Part shown: one piece after another, positions 42,874-51,413 of the stretch
Layout: the number at the start of each line of letters is the position of its first letter
Position numbering within the stretch: the stretch's first letter is position 1
Origin: Tardiphaga robiniae
GTDB taxonomy: Bacteria > Pseudomonadota > Alphaproteobacteria > Rhizobiales > Xanthobacteraceae
NCBI RefSeq assembly: GCF_013359755.1
Contig: NZ_JABMCJ010000090.1
Location: 62,001-126,000, forward strand
Reading direction: 5' to 3'
Length of the DNA stretch: 64,000 nt
Notes under the pieces: generated by a model
Told to the model about the DNA's origin: nothing
Database searches by the model: none
Seen by the model: only the letters and a program-made list of their open reading frames with translations
Position numbers and translations under genes: made by a program

Positions 42874-43959
42874 ATGGCAGACGATATCAGGGCATTGACC
42901 GGGGTGCGCGGCGTCGCAGCCGCTGTCATCGTCGTGTATCATTTCGGTGACGTGCAGCTCGCAACCGGTGGCACGGGCTCATTCTTCCGCATTCCCTACG
43001 GCTATTTGCTCGTCGACCTGTTCTTCATGCTGTCAGGCTATGTGATGGCGCTGACCTATCGCGACGCGTTCCTGCATCTCACCGGCAAGGCCTTTGCGCA
43101 TTTCATGCTGAAGCGGGTCGCGCGGCTGTACCCGGCCTATTTCATTATCGGACTGTTCTATGTGGCCAAGATCGCAGCCGGTCTGTCCGGCGAGAAGCTG
43201 GAGATGTATTCGGCCTGGGACTGGACCGGCAACCTGCTGATGATGACCGGCTGGGGTCTCTACATTTTCCCGATCATCGGCGTAGCCTGGGCGGCGAGCG
43301 CCGAAATGGGCTCCTATCTGCTGCTGCCGATCCTGATGCCCTTCACTCAGCGCGGCAGTAAGTGGATCGCGGGTCTCGCCGTGATCGTGGCGTTGCTCGG
43401 CATCTATGCCGTCAGCATCAGCGGCCGCGGGTCGGGCGGACCGCTCGATGTGGTCAACGGCAATTCGCTCTATCCGCTGCTGCGCGCGGTGGGAGGCTTC
43501 ACGCTGGGCCTCGCGATTTTTCGCTTTGGGGATGTGGTCGATCGACTGTCGGCGGGCGTGCAGGACATTTTGGTGGTCGCGCTGCCGCTGGCCATCATCG
43601 CGGTCGGTCTCGCCGATGCCAGCGATCGATTGATGTATCTGCTGTACATCCCGCTGGTCGCGGTGCTCTCGCGTGATGGCCAGATGGCGCAACTGCTGTT
43701 CGGCAACGCGCTGGTCTACCGGCTCGGCATCATCTCGTACTCGATCTATCTGATCCATCCGCTGTTCGTCAGTTTCGCTATCAGGACCTGGCGGCATTTA
43801 GGCCAGACTGAGGTTGTCTATATCGCTGCATCGCTGGTCTGTTTCGCCATCATCTGGGCGCTGGCGGAAGTGAGCTATCGCTTCGTCGAAATGCCCGGTC
43901 GCAACTGGATCACGCAGCGATTCATCCCGCGGAGAAGCGACGCGCCGGTGAAGGCGTAG
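42874..43959 (+). CDS. Acyltransferase 3 family membrane protein
   Basis: 361 residues with about ten membrane helices. The family opening is present, LTGVRGVAAAVIVVYHFGD, with the essential His near residue 23, and LLVDLFFMLSGYVMAL (about 50-65) is the second hallmark. SYSIYLIHPLF near 290 is the C-terminal signature. Enzymes of this family move acyl groups to exported or surface glycans (OafA, NodX, ExoZ types) across the inner membrane. It stands alone, 86 bases after rcdA, so the acceptor is unknown. Confidence 0.92.
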   Translation: MADDIRALTGVRGVAAAVIVVYHFGDVQLATGGTGSFFRIPYGYLLVDLFFMLSGYVMALTYRDAFLHLTGKAFAHFMLKRVARLYPAYFIIGLFYVAKIAAGLSGEKLEMYSAWDWTGNLLMMTGWGLYIFPIIGVAWAASAEMGSYLLLPILMPFTQRGSKWIAGLAVIVALLGIYAVSISGRGSGGPLDVVNGNSLYPLLRAVGGFTLGLAIFRFGDVVDRLSAGVQDILVVALPLAIIAVGLADASDRLMYLLYIPLVAVLSRDGQMAQLLFGNALVYRLGIISYSIYLIHPLFVSFAIRTWRHLGQTEVVYIAASLVCFAIIWALAEVSYRFVEMPGRNWITQRFIPRRSDAPVKA

Positions 43960-44283
43960 GCATCGGGGCTATCAAGTCGGTAGTGCGGCGCGATGCCGCA
44001 GACGGCGGCGATCCATTCTTTCAGATATTACTGCCACGCTGCCCGGAAATGTGAGCGATGACGCCGCAGGCATAGCGTCATTTATCGCAAAGCCTTGCCT
44101 GAATAGGGTTTCTCGCCAGAGAGCTACACTTCTGATGCCGAGCCAATGCGAGTTTGGAGGAGGCGTCGCGCCAGCTATCTTCGCATTGTTGCGGTGACTC
44201 CATGTCGCACGGGAGCAATCGCAACGATGTGGCATTGAAGCGCGGCCACACCGAAATTCCGCGCCGATCCAAGTAGGAATCTG
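43960..44283. other. Intergenic region upstream of the MipA/OmpV gene
   Basis: 324 bases with no gene or structure I can support. An open frame on the minus strand (43972-44628) runs into the coding MipA gene antisense and is judged to be a shadow. No recognisable promoter or hairpin; the AGTAGGA at 44271-44277 is the ribosome-binding site of the next gene. Confidence 0.4.
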
Positions 44284-45117
44284 ATGTCTTTGTCTCCTCG
44301 TCTGTTCGGTCTCATTGGTGTGTTGGCTTGTCCGGCGGTTGCGGTTGCGGCTGATCCGGTGGTGATGCTGCCATCGGTGCCCTTCGTGCCCTCGGCCTCC
44401 GGTGGCTGGACCGTGACCGTCGGGATAGGCGGCGAAATGCAGCCATCTTACGAAGGCGCCGGGAGTTCTGAACTTGCGCCAAAGCCGATCATCTCGATTC
44501 GCCGTGCCGGCACGCCGGCCCGTTTCAAGGGCATGCGCGACAATGCAAGCTTCGCCCTGATCGACGTGGGCGGCTTTCGCGCCGGTCCCGTCGGCAACTA
44601 TAAAGCAGCGCGCAAGGCCGCCGATCACAGCGAGCTGCGTGGCCTGAGGGACGTTGATTTCGCGGTCGAACTCGGTGGTTTCGCCGAATACTACGCCTTC
44701 GACTGGCTGCGCCTACGCTCCGAACTGCGCCGCGGTCTCGGTGGCCACGAAGGTATCGTCGCGGATTTCTCGGCTGACGTGATTGTGCCGATCAACGAGC
44801 GGATGACCTTTGCTGCCGGCCCACGCTACCGGGTGACGGATGCGAAATATGCGGAGACTTACTTCAGCGTCAACAATATCGAGGCGCTTGCGTCAGGTTT
44901 GCCGGTTTACGACGCCAAGGGCGGTTCGAGTTCGGTCGGTGCGGGCGCGCAATTGCGCTACAAGCTCGATCCGCAATGGGAAGTGCGCGGCTATGTCGAA
45001 TATGACAAGCTGCTCGGCAGCATCGCCGACAGTCCGCTGGTGAAATTCCGTGGGTCGACCAATCAGGTCACCTACGGCGTCGGCGTGGCCTATTCGTTCG
45101 ACGTCGGCGTGCGATAG
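44284..45117 (+). CDS. MipA/OmpV family outer-membrane protein
   Basis: 277 residues with a signal peptide ending at VAVAAD (about residue 23). The mature protein opens with WTVTVGIGGEMQPSYEGA, the MipA/OmpV motif for the first strand, and alternating hydrophobic strands continue to the end, where SFDVGVR provides a beta-barrel C-terminus. In Escherichia coli MipA scaffolds a murein synthase complex; other members are porin-like or metal-linked. The role here is not defined. The GC and codon use match the neighbours, and it stands as a single gene. Confidence 0.9.
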   Translation: MSLSPRLFGLIGVLACPAVAVAADPVVMLPSVPFVPSASGGWTVTVGIGGEMQPSYEGAGSSELAPKPIISIRRAGTPARFKGMRDNASFALIDVGGFRAGPVGNYKAARKAADHSELRGLRDVDFAVELGGFAEYYAFDWLRLRSELRRGLGGHEGIVADFSADVIVPINERMTFAAGPRYRVTDAKYAETYFSVNNIEALASGLPVYDAKGGSSSVGAGAQLRYKLDPQWEVRGYVEYDKLLGSIADSPLVKFRGSTNQVTYGVGVAYSFDVGVR

Positions 45118-45167
45118 CACGTGCGATTGCACAGCGTGGCCAATACGGCGCACGCTAGCTCACGCTT

Positions 45168-45791
45168 CTAGCGCTCCCCGATCAGATAGTACGACAACAT
45201 CGTATCCAGCTCCTGTTCCAGCTCGCCATTGGCGAAGGCATCCGGACGGAATGCGATCGCCGCATCGAGTGCCGAGCCGACCATTCTCGGAATGAAGAAA
45301 CTTCCGGCTTCGCGATTGAAGCCAGGGCGTAGCTCGTCGGCATGACTGTCAAACATGCCACGCAAGAGGCCTTGCCGCTGCGGAAAGGGGTCGAATGGCC
45401 ACTGAACAGGGGGACGGCCGGAGGCGGTCTCCATCAAGACCTTCAGCAGCGGCAGCACGCGGGCATGCTGGCTGATCGCGGTGTTCAGACCGGAGCGGAC
45501 GAATCCACGCAGATCCAGCCCTTCGAATCCTGAAATGGTCTGCCAGATATTTTCTGACATTTGGGCTTCCGTCCGGCCATGGAGGGCCCCGAACAGCGCG
45601 TCCCGGTTTGGAAAATATTGATAGAGCGATCCGATGCTGACGCCGGCGCGTTCGGCGATTCTGTTGGTGGTGGCGCGTTCGTAGCCTTCGTCCACCAGCA
45701 CGAGGGCAGCGGCGTCCAGGAGGATGCCCACGGTCGCAACGGAGCGCGCCTGACGCGGCTTCTTGCGGTGGTGCCCGGTATTGGTCGGCAT
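45168..45791 (-). CDS. TetR/AcrR family transcriptional regulator
   Basis: 207 residues. The helix-turn-helix domain at about 12-65 reads RQARSVATVGILLDAAALVL, then ATTNRIAERAGVSIGSLYQYF, a textbook TetR recognition helix. The C-terminal ligand domain (about 70-205) is helical and has a TetR_C-type sequence with PVQWPFDPFPQR. The ligand is unknown. It converges with the MipA gene and is probably monocistronic. A palindrome upstream (45829-45838) may be its own operator. Confidence 0.94.
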   Translation of the reverse strand: MPTNTGHHRKKPRQARSVATVGILLDAAALVLVDEGYERATTNRIAERAGVSIGSLYQYFPNRDALFGALHGRTEAQMSENIWQTISGFEGLDLRGFVRSGLNTAISQHARVLPLLKVLMETASGRPPVQWPFDPFPQRQGLLRGMFDSHADELRPGFNREAGSFFIPRMVGSALDAAIAFRPDAFANGELEQELDTMLSYYLIGER

Positions 45792-45828
45792 GGTCTCGTT
45801 GCGCCCCCGCGCAAGATGATGTGGCGCA

Positions 45829-45838
45829 CCTTATAAGG
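45829..45838. promoter_or_regulatory. Short palindrome upstream of the TetR gene (candidate operator)
   Basis: CCTTATAAGG is a perfect 10-base palindrome 37 bases upstream of the TetR start codon, where an autoregulatory operator would lie. It is short, so it could be chance. Confidence 0.3.
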
Positions 45839-45892
45839 AGGGCAACGGAGGCGGTTTTAAGGTACCGCCGTGGCAATGTCGGCCAGCAACGA

Positions 45893-45923
45893 AAAACGCC
45901 CCTGCTGGCTGCAGAGGCGTTTT
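45893..45923 (-). terminator. Rho-independent terminator after rpmE
   Basis: 13-pair stem with one G-U pair (left arm AAAACGCCCCTGC, right arm GCAGAGGCGTTTT) and a TGGCT loop. On the minus strand a run of Ts follows. Confidence 0.8.
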
Positions 45924-45969
45924 GAAAGGCAATCGGATAAGCCTGAAAGGCCGATCTTCCTTGTGAAGA

Positions 45970-46200
45970 TCAATCTTCCTTCTTGAGGAAGCCCGAGAAC
46001 TTCTTCTGGAAGCGCGACACGCGGCCACCGCGGTCGAGAAGCTGGGTGGTGCCACCGGTCCAGGCTGGGTGCGACCTCGGATCGATGTCGAGGTTCAGCT
46101 TGTCGCCTTCCTTGCCCCAGGTGGAACGGGTCTGATACTCCGTACCATCGGTCATAACGACCGTAATGTTATGATAATCCGGGTGAATTTCGGCTTTCAT
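45970..46200 (-). CDS. rpmE: 50S ribosomal protein L31
   Basis: 76 residues starting at the ATG at 46200 (a longer open frame upstream has no family resemblance). [19 protein letters not shown] is the L31 N-terminus, followed by [20 protein letters not shown] and a basic end [13 protein letters not shown]. The two pairs of zinc-binding Cys of C-plus L31 are absent (Val-Met-Thr-Asp-Gly in that place), so this is the zinc-independent form, common in alphaproteobacteria. It sits in the ribosome bridge region. It is divergent from the ABC exporter gene. Confidence 0.96.
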   Translation of the reverse strand: MKAEIHPDYHNITVVMTDGTEYQTRSTWGKEGDKLNLDIDPRSHPAWTGGTTQLLDRGGRVSRFQKKFSGFLKKED

Positions 46201-46392
46201 GACGGTTCCTTCGGCGCGCCGGCGCCTGAATCTCTGTGATTTCGATGGCGGATTTGGCCGCTCTATATCGCAGGAACGTGCGGGAGACAAGGACTCCCGT
46301 CGTGGATCATTGCCCGTGCAATTGACCTAGGTCATTTGCCTCGGGGCCCGCTCCGGCCTATCTCAGGGCAACGACAAGAACGGTTATAAATC

Positions 46393-48255
46393 ATGAGTGC
46401 AGTCGAACGGCTTGAGATCCCCCGCGCGGCCAAGCCGACGCTTCCGCAGCCCGATCCGGTGCTTCCGGAGCCGTCGCTGGCGGATACCGTTGTGGAGCCC
46501 CAGGTACCACCCAGCCGAGCCAAATTGCGGCCGCTCCTGGCGTTGGCGCCCTATGTGGCGCGGTATCGCGGCCGGGCCCTGCTGGCGCTGGTGTCGTTGA
46601 CCGTTGCGGCTGTGACCACGCTCGTCGTGCCTGTGGCGGCACGGCGGATGATTGACTTCGGCTTCAGCCCCGAAGGCATCGCGATGATCAACAACTATTT
46701 CAGCGTCATGATCGCTGTGGTGGTCGTGCTCGCGCTGGCCAGCGCGGCCCGTTACTACCTCGTCATGACCATCGGCGAGCGCATCGTCGCCGATCTGCGC
46801 CGCGACGTGTTCCAGCATCTCACCGCGCTTTCGCCGTCGTTCTTCGATACGTCGCGCTCCGGCGAACTGGTGTCGCGGCTCACGGCCGATACTACGCAGA
46901 TCAAGTCTGCGGTCGGCGCGTCCGTATCCATCGCGTTGCGCAACCTTGTGCTGTTTCTCGGCGCGGCAGCCATGATGGTCGTTTCTAGCCCCAAGCTCTC
47001 CGGCTTCGTGCTCGCGGCGATCCCGCTGATCGTGATCCCGCTGGTGGCCTTCGGGCGTTGGGTGCGGCGTCTGTCGCGCAACGCGCAGGATACGCTGGCG
47101 GAAGCCTCGGCCTATGCCGGCGAACTCGTCGGTTCGATCCGTACGGTGCAGGCCTATACCAATGAGCAGTTGGCGAATGCGCGCTTTGGCAAGGAGGTCG
47201 AGCAGGCCTATGACGCCGCACGTGGCTCGACCCGTGCGCGCGCTGTGCTGACCGCGGTCATCATCTTCATCGTGTTCTCCAGTGTCGTGGGCATTCTCTG
47301 GGTCGGCTCGCACGATGTTCTGACAGGCTCGTTGACGCCCGGCCGTCTCGGACAGTTCGTGCTCTATGCGGCCTTCGCGGCCTCCAGCCTCGGCCAGCTC
47401 AGCGAAGTCTGGGGCGAGATTTCGGCGGCGTCAGGCGCGGCGGAACGACTGTTCGAAATCCTCAACGTCAAGTCCGCCGTGGTGGCCCCGGCATCGCCGC
47501 GGCCATTGCCGCAGCCCGCACGCGGCGACGTCGTGTTCGACAATGTCTCCTTTGCCTATCCGACCCGGCCGGAGATCCTGTCGGCCGCTGGCGTATCGCT
47601 ATCGGTGAAGGCTGGCGAAAAGGTCGCCATCGTCGGCCCGTCCGGCGCCGGCAAGAGCACGCTGTTTCATTTGCTGCTGCGCTTTTACGATCCTAAGGGC
47701 GGCGCCATCTCGGTCGATGGCGTGCCAATCCGTGATGCCGATCCGCGCGAGCTCCGCAAGCGTATCGCACTGGTGCCGCAAGACTCCGTCGTGTTCGCTA
47801 CAACCGCCCGCGAGAACATCCGCTTCGGTCGTCCCGATGCGACGGACGCTGAAGTCGAGCATGCGGCATCACTGGCGCATGCCACGGAATTCATTCGCCG
47901 CCTGCCTGATGGATTCGAGGCGCAGTTGGGCGAACGGGGCGTCACGCTCTCGGGCGGCCAGCGTCAGCGCATCGCAATCGCGCGCGCCATCCTGCGCGAC
48001 GCACCGCTGCTGCTGCTCGATGAAGCAACGTCTGCACTCGATGCCGAATCCGAGACGCTGGTGCAGACCGCACTGGAAGAACTGATGAAGCACCGCACCA
48101 CGCTGGTGATCGCCCATCGCCTCGCCACCGTGCTGTCCTGCGATCGCATCCTCGTCATGGATCATGGCCGCATCGTCGAGCAGGGCACGCACGCCTCACT
48201 GGTCGCGGCGAACGGGCTTTATGCACGATTGGCGCGGTTGCAGTTCGGGGTGTGA
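46393..48255 (+). CDS. ABC exporter, fused membrane and ATPase domains (MsbA/multidrug type)
   Basis: 620 residues, a half-transporter that should dimerise. After a Pro-rich leader of 45 residues, six helices (about 50-335) form the ABC_membrane domain with the coupling-helix region [21 protein letters not shown]. The ATPase domain (about 375-610) has Walker [10 protein letters not shown] (about 416-424), signature [15 protein letters not shown] (about 518-532), Walker [13 protein letters not shown] and the switch His in IAHRL. The transported substrate (lipid A, drug or other) cannot be told. Divergent from rpmE and conserved next to it in Rhizobiales. Confidence 0.94.
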   Translation: MSAVERLEIPRAAKPTLPQPDPVLPEPSLADTVVEPQVPPSRAKLRPLLALAPYVARYRGRALLALVSLTVAAVTTLVVPVAARRMIDFGFSPEGIAMINNYFSVMIAVVVVLALASAARYYLVMTIGERIVADLRRDVFQHLTALSPSFFDTSRSGELVSRLTADTTQIKSAVGASVSIALRNLVLFLGAAAMMVVSSPKLSGFVLAAIPLIVIPLVAFGRWVRRLSRNAQDTLAEASAYAGELVGSIRTVQAYTNEQLANARFGKEVEQAYDAARGSTRARAVLTAVIIFIVFSSVVGILWVGSHDVLTGSLTPGRLGQFVLYAAFAASSLGQLSEVWGEISAASGAAERLFEILNVKSAVVAPASPRPLPQPARGDVVFDNVSFAYPTRPEILSAAGVSLSVKAGEKVAIVGPSGAGKSTLFHLLLRFYDPKGGAISVDGVPIRDADPRELRKRIALVPQDSVVFATTARENIRFGRPDATDAEVEHAASLAHATEFIRRLPDGFEAQLGERGVTLSGGQRQRIAIARAILRDAPLLLLDEATSALDAESETLVQTALEELMKHRTTLVIAHRLATVLSCDRILVMDHGRIVEQGTHASLVAANGLYARLARLQFGV

Positions 48256-48276
48256 GTGTCGACGATGGGAGGCTTG

Positions 48277-48723
48277 CTACGGCTTCCATTCCATCAGGTC
48301 GACGGCACGGCCTGACGTGTTCACCTCGTCGCCAGTTTTGACAAAGCCGTTACGCATATAGAATTTGATAGCGCGGGCATTATCGGCATTGACCTTGAGC
48401 GTCACGCCGCCCGGCGATAGCCGCTTGGCATCATCGACGAGTAGGCGAGCAACATCCGATCCCCATTTGGCTGGGCTCACCACCAGTTGGTCGAGATATC
48501 CGGTGCGGTCGATGGTGACGAAACCGACCATCGCACCGTTTTGCTCGGCGACCACGATCTGCGCCACTGGTACCAGTTCGTCGCGCCATCGCTCGCGCCA
48601 CCAAGCGACGCGGGCGTCGAAATTGATCGAGGGATAGGCCTGTCGCCAAGTCTCCAGCCACAGGGCTATAGATGAGTCTTCATCGCTCTCGCGATAGGGG
48701 CGCAACTCGAATGGCTCAGGCAT
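48277..48723 (-). CDS. GNAT family N-acetyltransferase
   Basis: 148 residues with the GNAT core: FELRPYRESDEDSSIALWLE at the start, then strand VGFVTIDRTGYLDQLVVSP, then the acetyl-CoA loop region WGSDVARLLVDDAKRL and the C-terminal NARAIKFYMRNGFVKTG, typical of motif B with the Tyr/Phe near NGF. Here the glycine-rich acetyl-CoA loop (normally Q/RxxGxG/A) is WGSDVA, slightly degenerate. The acceptor is unknown. Four bases separate it from the upstream OmpA-like gene on the same strand, so they may be co-transcribed. Confidence 0.9.
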   Translation of the reverse strand: MPEPFELRPYRESDEDSSIALWLETWRQAYPSINFDARVAWWRERWRDELVPVAQIVVAEQNGAMVGFVTIDRTGYLDQLVVSPAKWGSDVARLLVDDAKRLSPGGVTLKVNADNARAIKFYMRNGFVKTGDEVNTSGRAVDLMEWKP

Positions 48724-48727
48724 GCCG

Positions 48728-49759
48728 TCAGCGCTCGGTGAGCTTGAGTTCGATGCGACGGTTGCGCTTGTAGGCTTCCTCAGTCTGCGCCGTATCCAGC
48801 GGCTGGTTTTCGGCGAAGCCGGCGGCGACGAGACGCTGTGCGGGCACGCCGAGCGAGATCAGATATTGCACGACCGAGATCGCACGCGCCGACGACAGTT
48901 CCCAGTTCGACTTGAACAGCGGGCTGTTGAGGATCGGCCGCGAGTCGGTATGGCCGTCGACGCGCATCACCCAGGCGATTTCGGCCGGGATTTGCTTGTC
49001 GAGTTCGATCAGGGCACTGGCGACTTTGTCCAGTTCGGCGCGGCCTTCGGGAAGCAAAGCCGCTTGGCCGACATCGAAGAATACTTCGGACTGAAACACG
49101 AAGCGATCGCCGACAACGCGAATGTCGGGGCGGTTGCCGAGAATGGCGCGCAGGCGTCCGAAGAATTCGGAACGATAGCGCGACAGCTCCTGAACGCGCT
49201 GCGCGAGCGCGACGTTGAGGCGCTGGCCGAGATCGACGATGCGTCCCTGCGATTCCTTGTCTCGTTTCTCGGACGCTTCCAGCGCTTCTTCGAGTGCCGC
49301 TAGCTGGCGGCGCAGCGCCGAGATTTGCTGGTTCAGCACCTCGACCTGCGCCAGCGCACGGGCGGAGAGCTGCTTCTCGGAATCCAGCGCCTTGTTGAGC
49401 TCGGTGTTGCGGCCTGCGGCATCGGAGCCCGCACCGGCGAGGCCGTCATACAAGCCCTTGATCCGGTCGCGCTCCGATTCCGCGGCGGACAGCCCGGCGC
49501 GCATCTGAGATAGCTGCTCGTCGAGATTGAGCTTGCCGAGCTTCTCCAGTGATAGCAGGTCGTTCAGCTGAGCCAGTTTGGCGGTGAGCTGCTCCAGCGC
49601 CTTGTCCTTGCCGGTGACTTCCTGCGACAGATAGAATTGCACGACGAGGAAGATCGACAGCAGGAAGACGATCGCGAGTACCAGCGTCGACAGCGCGTCG
49701 ACGAAGCCCGGCCAGTAATTGAATTCGGAAGAGCCGCGGCGATTGCGTGCCAATGCCAT
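48728..49759 (-). CDS. MotB/OmpA-like peptidoglycan-binding protein
   Basis: 343 residues. One N-terminal membrane helix follows FNYWPGFVDALSTLVLAIVF, with the Asp (about 22) in the position of the MotB proton-carrying Asp. Then a long coiled coil (about 50-190) and an OmpA/MotB domain (about 200-340) with FQSEVFFDVGQAALLPEGR, VDGHTDSRPI and the AENQPLD end. It pairs with the MotA/TolQ/ExbB-like protein encoded immediately upstream (3-base gap): a proton channel plus a wall-binding stator, comparable to MotAB, TolQR or ExbBD, but with a different architecture. Conserved in Rhizobiales, function unproven. Confidence 0.88.
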   Translation of the reverse strand: MALARNRRGSSEFNYWPGFVDALSTLVLAIVFLLSIFLVVQFYLSQEVTGKDKALEQLTAKLAQLNDLLSLEKLGKLNLDEQLSQMRAGLSAAESERDRIKGLYDGLAGAGSDAAGRNTELNKALDSEKQLSARALAQVEVLNQQISALRRQLAALEEALEASEKRDKESQGRIVDLGQRLNVALAQRVQELSRYRSEFFGRLRAILGNRPDIRVVGDRFVFQSEVFFDVGQAALLPEGRAELDKVASALIELDKQIPAEIAWVMRVDGHTDSRPILNSPLFKSNWELSSARAISVVQYLISLGVPAQRLVAAGFAENQPLDTAQTEEAYKRNRRIELKLTER

Positions 49760-49762
49760 GGA

Positions 49763-50743
49763 TCAGTTCTTCTCAGGTTGGCGAGCGATGTGTTCGAGCA
49801 GCTTCTTGATCTCGCGGCTCTGCTCGCCCTGACCATCGGCCCATTCGCGGATCATCTCCTGCTCGCTGCGCATATGCGCCACAAGGCTCTGGATCGCATC
49901 GGCGAGATTGGCCATGGCGGTCGTGGTGCCACGGTTGTTGTTGCCGTCCTCGATGGAGCGACGCAGGCGCTCGATGGCATCCTGCAACTCGGCCGGGGTG
50001 CCGGATGAGGTAACGGGGGCTGTCTCGCCGGAATATTCCTTCACGGTGGAGGCGAGCCAGTCTTCCAGATCCGTATAGAACCGGTTCTGGGCCTGGCTGG
50101 ATTGCAGGTCGAGGAAGCCGAGGATCAGCGAGCCGGCGAGGCCGAACAGCGATGACGAGAACGAGATGCCCATGCCGGCGAGCGGCGCGGCGAGGCCTTC
50201 CTTCAGCGTGTCGAACAGCGAGCCGGCATCGCCGCCGACCTTGAGGCCTTCGATCACCTTGCCGACGGAGCCAACGGTCTCGATCAGGCCCCAGAAGGTG
50301 CCGAGCAGCCCGAGAAATACGAGGAGGCCGGTCATATAGCGCGAGATGTCGCGGGATTCGTCGAGGCGCGTCGCGATCGAATCGAGTAGATGCCGCATGG
50401 TCTGCTGCGAGATGGTCATACGGCCGGTACGCTCGCCGCCGAGGATCGCAGCCATCGGCGCCAGCAGGGTCGGGCGTCGGTCCAGCGCGAGGCCAGGATC
50501 GGAAATCCGAAAGCTGTTGACCCACGAGACTTCCGGATAGAGCCGGATGACCTGCCGGAACGACAGGATAATGCCGATCGCCAATACCGCGCCGATCAGC
50601 GCGTTGAGCCCGGGATTGGCAAAGAAAGCGAGAACGATCTGCTTGTAGAGCACGGTCATGATCAGACCGCAGAGCACCAGAAACACCAGCATTCGGACCA
50701 GGAAGATCCGGGGCGATGAGAGCTTGGTCAGTTCGATTTCCAT
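49763..50743 (-). CDS. MotA/TolQ/ExbB-like proton channel protein
   Basis: 326 residues from the ATG at 50743 (in-frame alternatives at 50773 and GTG 50821). Helices at about 18-38 and 44-60, then a cytoplasmic domain (about 65-140), then two helices at about 143-165 and 185-208. LLVFLGLLGTFWGLIETVGS and GISFSSSLFGLAGSLILGF are the proton-channel helices, matching the MotA_ExbB family. The C-terminal 100 residues are a helix with charged heptads and an Asn/Gly-rich break (EDGNNNRGTTTA). It forms the channel of the two-gene system; the next gene is the wall-binding half. Confidence 0.88.
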   Translation of the reverse strand: MEIELTKLSSPRIFLVRMLVFLVLCGLIMTVLYKQIVLAFFANPGLNALIGAVLAIGIILSFRQVIRLYPEVSWVNSFRISDPGLALDRRPTLLAPMAAILGGERTGRMTISQQTMRHLLDSIATRLDESRDISRYMTGLLVFLGLLGTFWGLIETVGSVGKVIEGLKVGGDAGSLFDTLKEGLAAPLAGMGISFSSSLFGLAGSLILGFLDLQSSQAQNRFYTDLEDWLASTVKEYSGETAPVTSSGTPAELQDAIERLRRSIEDGNNNRGTTTAMANLADAIQSLVAHMRSEQEMIREWADGQGEQSREIKKLLEHIARQPEKN

Positions 50744-50814
50744 CGCGGAGCGGGAGGAGGAGCCAGGCGCCATGTGCTGATCATCTGCATGCGAGGAAAG
50801 GTTCGACGCGCAAT

Positions 50815-51177
50815 ATGGCACAGCCCCGCGACAAAAAAAGATCGGATACCGCCGGAATCAGCGATGTCACCGGGAACTTCCAGTTGAAACCTGGCGCGAT
50901 CTGCCGCGTATTTAGAAAAGACCTTTTTGTTGAGCCCTTTGTGGAGAAGGAGTGGCGCTGGAGCGGCACGCGCTACGCACGCATGGCGAATGACTGGCTC
51001 GACAATTTCGATCGCCATCGCGATGAGATCGAACGGATCCTACGTCTGGTCCATGAACGCAACTCTGCATATGGACGCGGCGCCGGCCGCTGGCTTTCTG
51101 CGACCGCGGGGTTGTTTGTCCATGCGGATGGAAGCAAATGGGGCGTGAGTCACTATCGAACGGCCGCCGTTAACTAA
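50815..51177 (+). CDS. Short protein resembling only the C-terminus of cyclopropane-fatty-acid-synthase-like methyltransferases
   Basis: 120 residues from the ATG at 50815. The second half shows WRWSGTRYARMANDWLDNFD, then RHRDEIERILR and a tail with FVHADGSKWGVSHYR. This is how SAM-dependent methyltransferases of the Cfa family end, after their Rossmann domain. The SAM-binding part (VLEIGCGWG and so on) is missing, and there is no space for it upstream, where the divergent channel gene begins. I regard it as a remnant or as a truncated protein that kept a fold-specific C-terminal domain. The open frame is intact, so it may still be made. Function unknown. Confidence 0.5.
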   Translation: MAQPRDKKRSDTAGISDVTGNFQLKPGAICRVFRKDLFVEPFVEKEWRWSGTRYARMANDWLDNFDRHRDEIERILRLVHERNSAYGRGAGRWLSATAGLFVHADGSKWGVSHYRTAAVN

Positions 51178-51413
51178 ACATGTGCCGGTTCCATCTGATT
51201 CACGTTCGCGTGAGCCTCGAAAGCCTTTGTGAGTTCAATACGATAGGCCGTGTGGCAATGCGCCGCCTCGATATGTATTGCGCCGCAGCACCGCGGTTTT
51301 TATTCTAAGCTATCAAAGAAGTTCGATGAATCCGGCTACGCGCATGAAGACCACAGAGGTCCGGCGTATTCGTTGATGCATGTTCGAATTCGCAACTTGG
51401 GATATCAAAGTAA

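Noticed and set aside
43972-44628. 218-codon minus-strand frame upstream of and overlapping MipA/OmpV
   Set aside because: It runs antisense through a clear signal peptide and barrel gene and has no ribosome-binding site.
46272-46300. GGAAC upstream of the ABC exporter gene as an EcfG promoter
   Set aside because: No GTT occurs 16 or 17 bases downstream, so the -10 element is missing.
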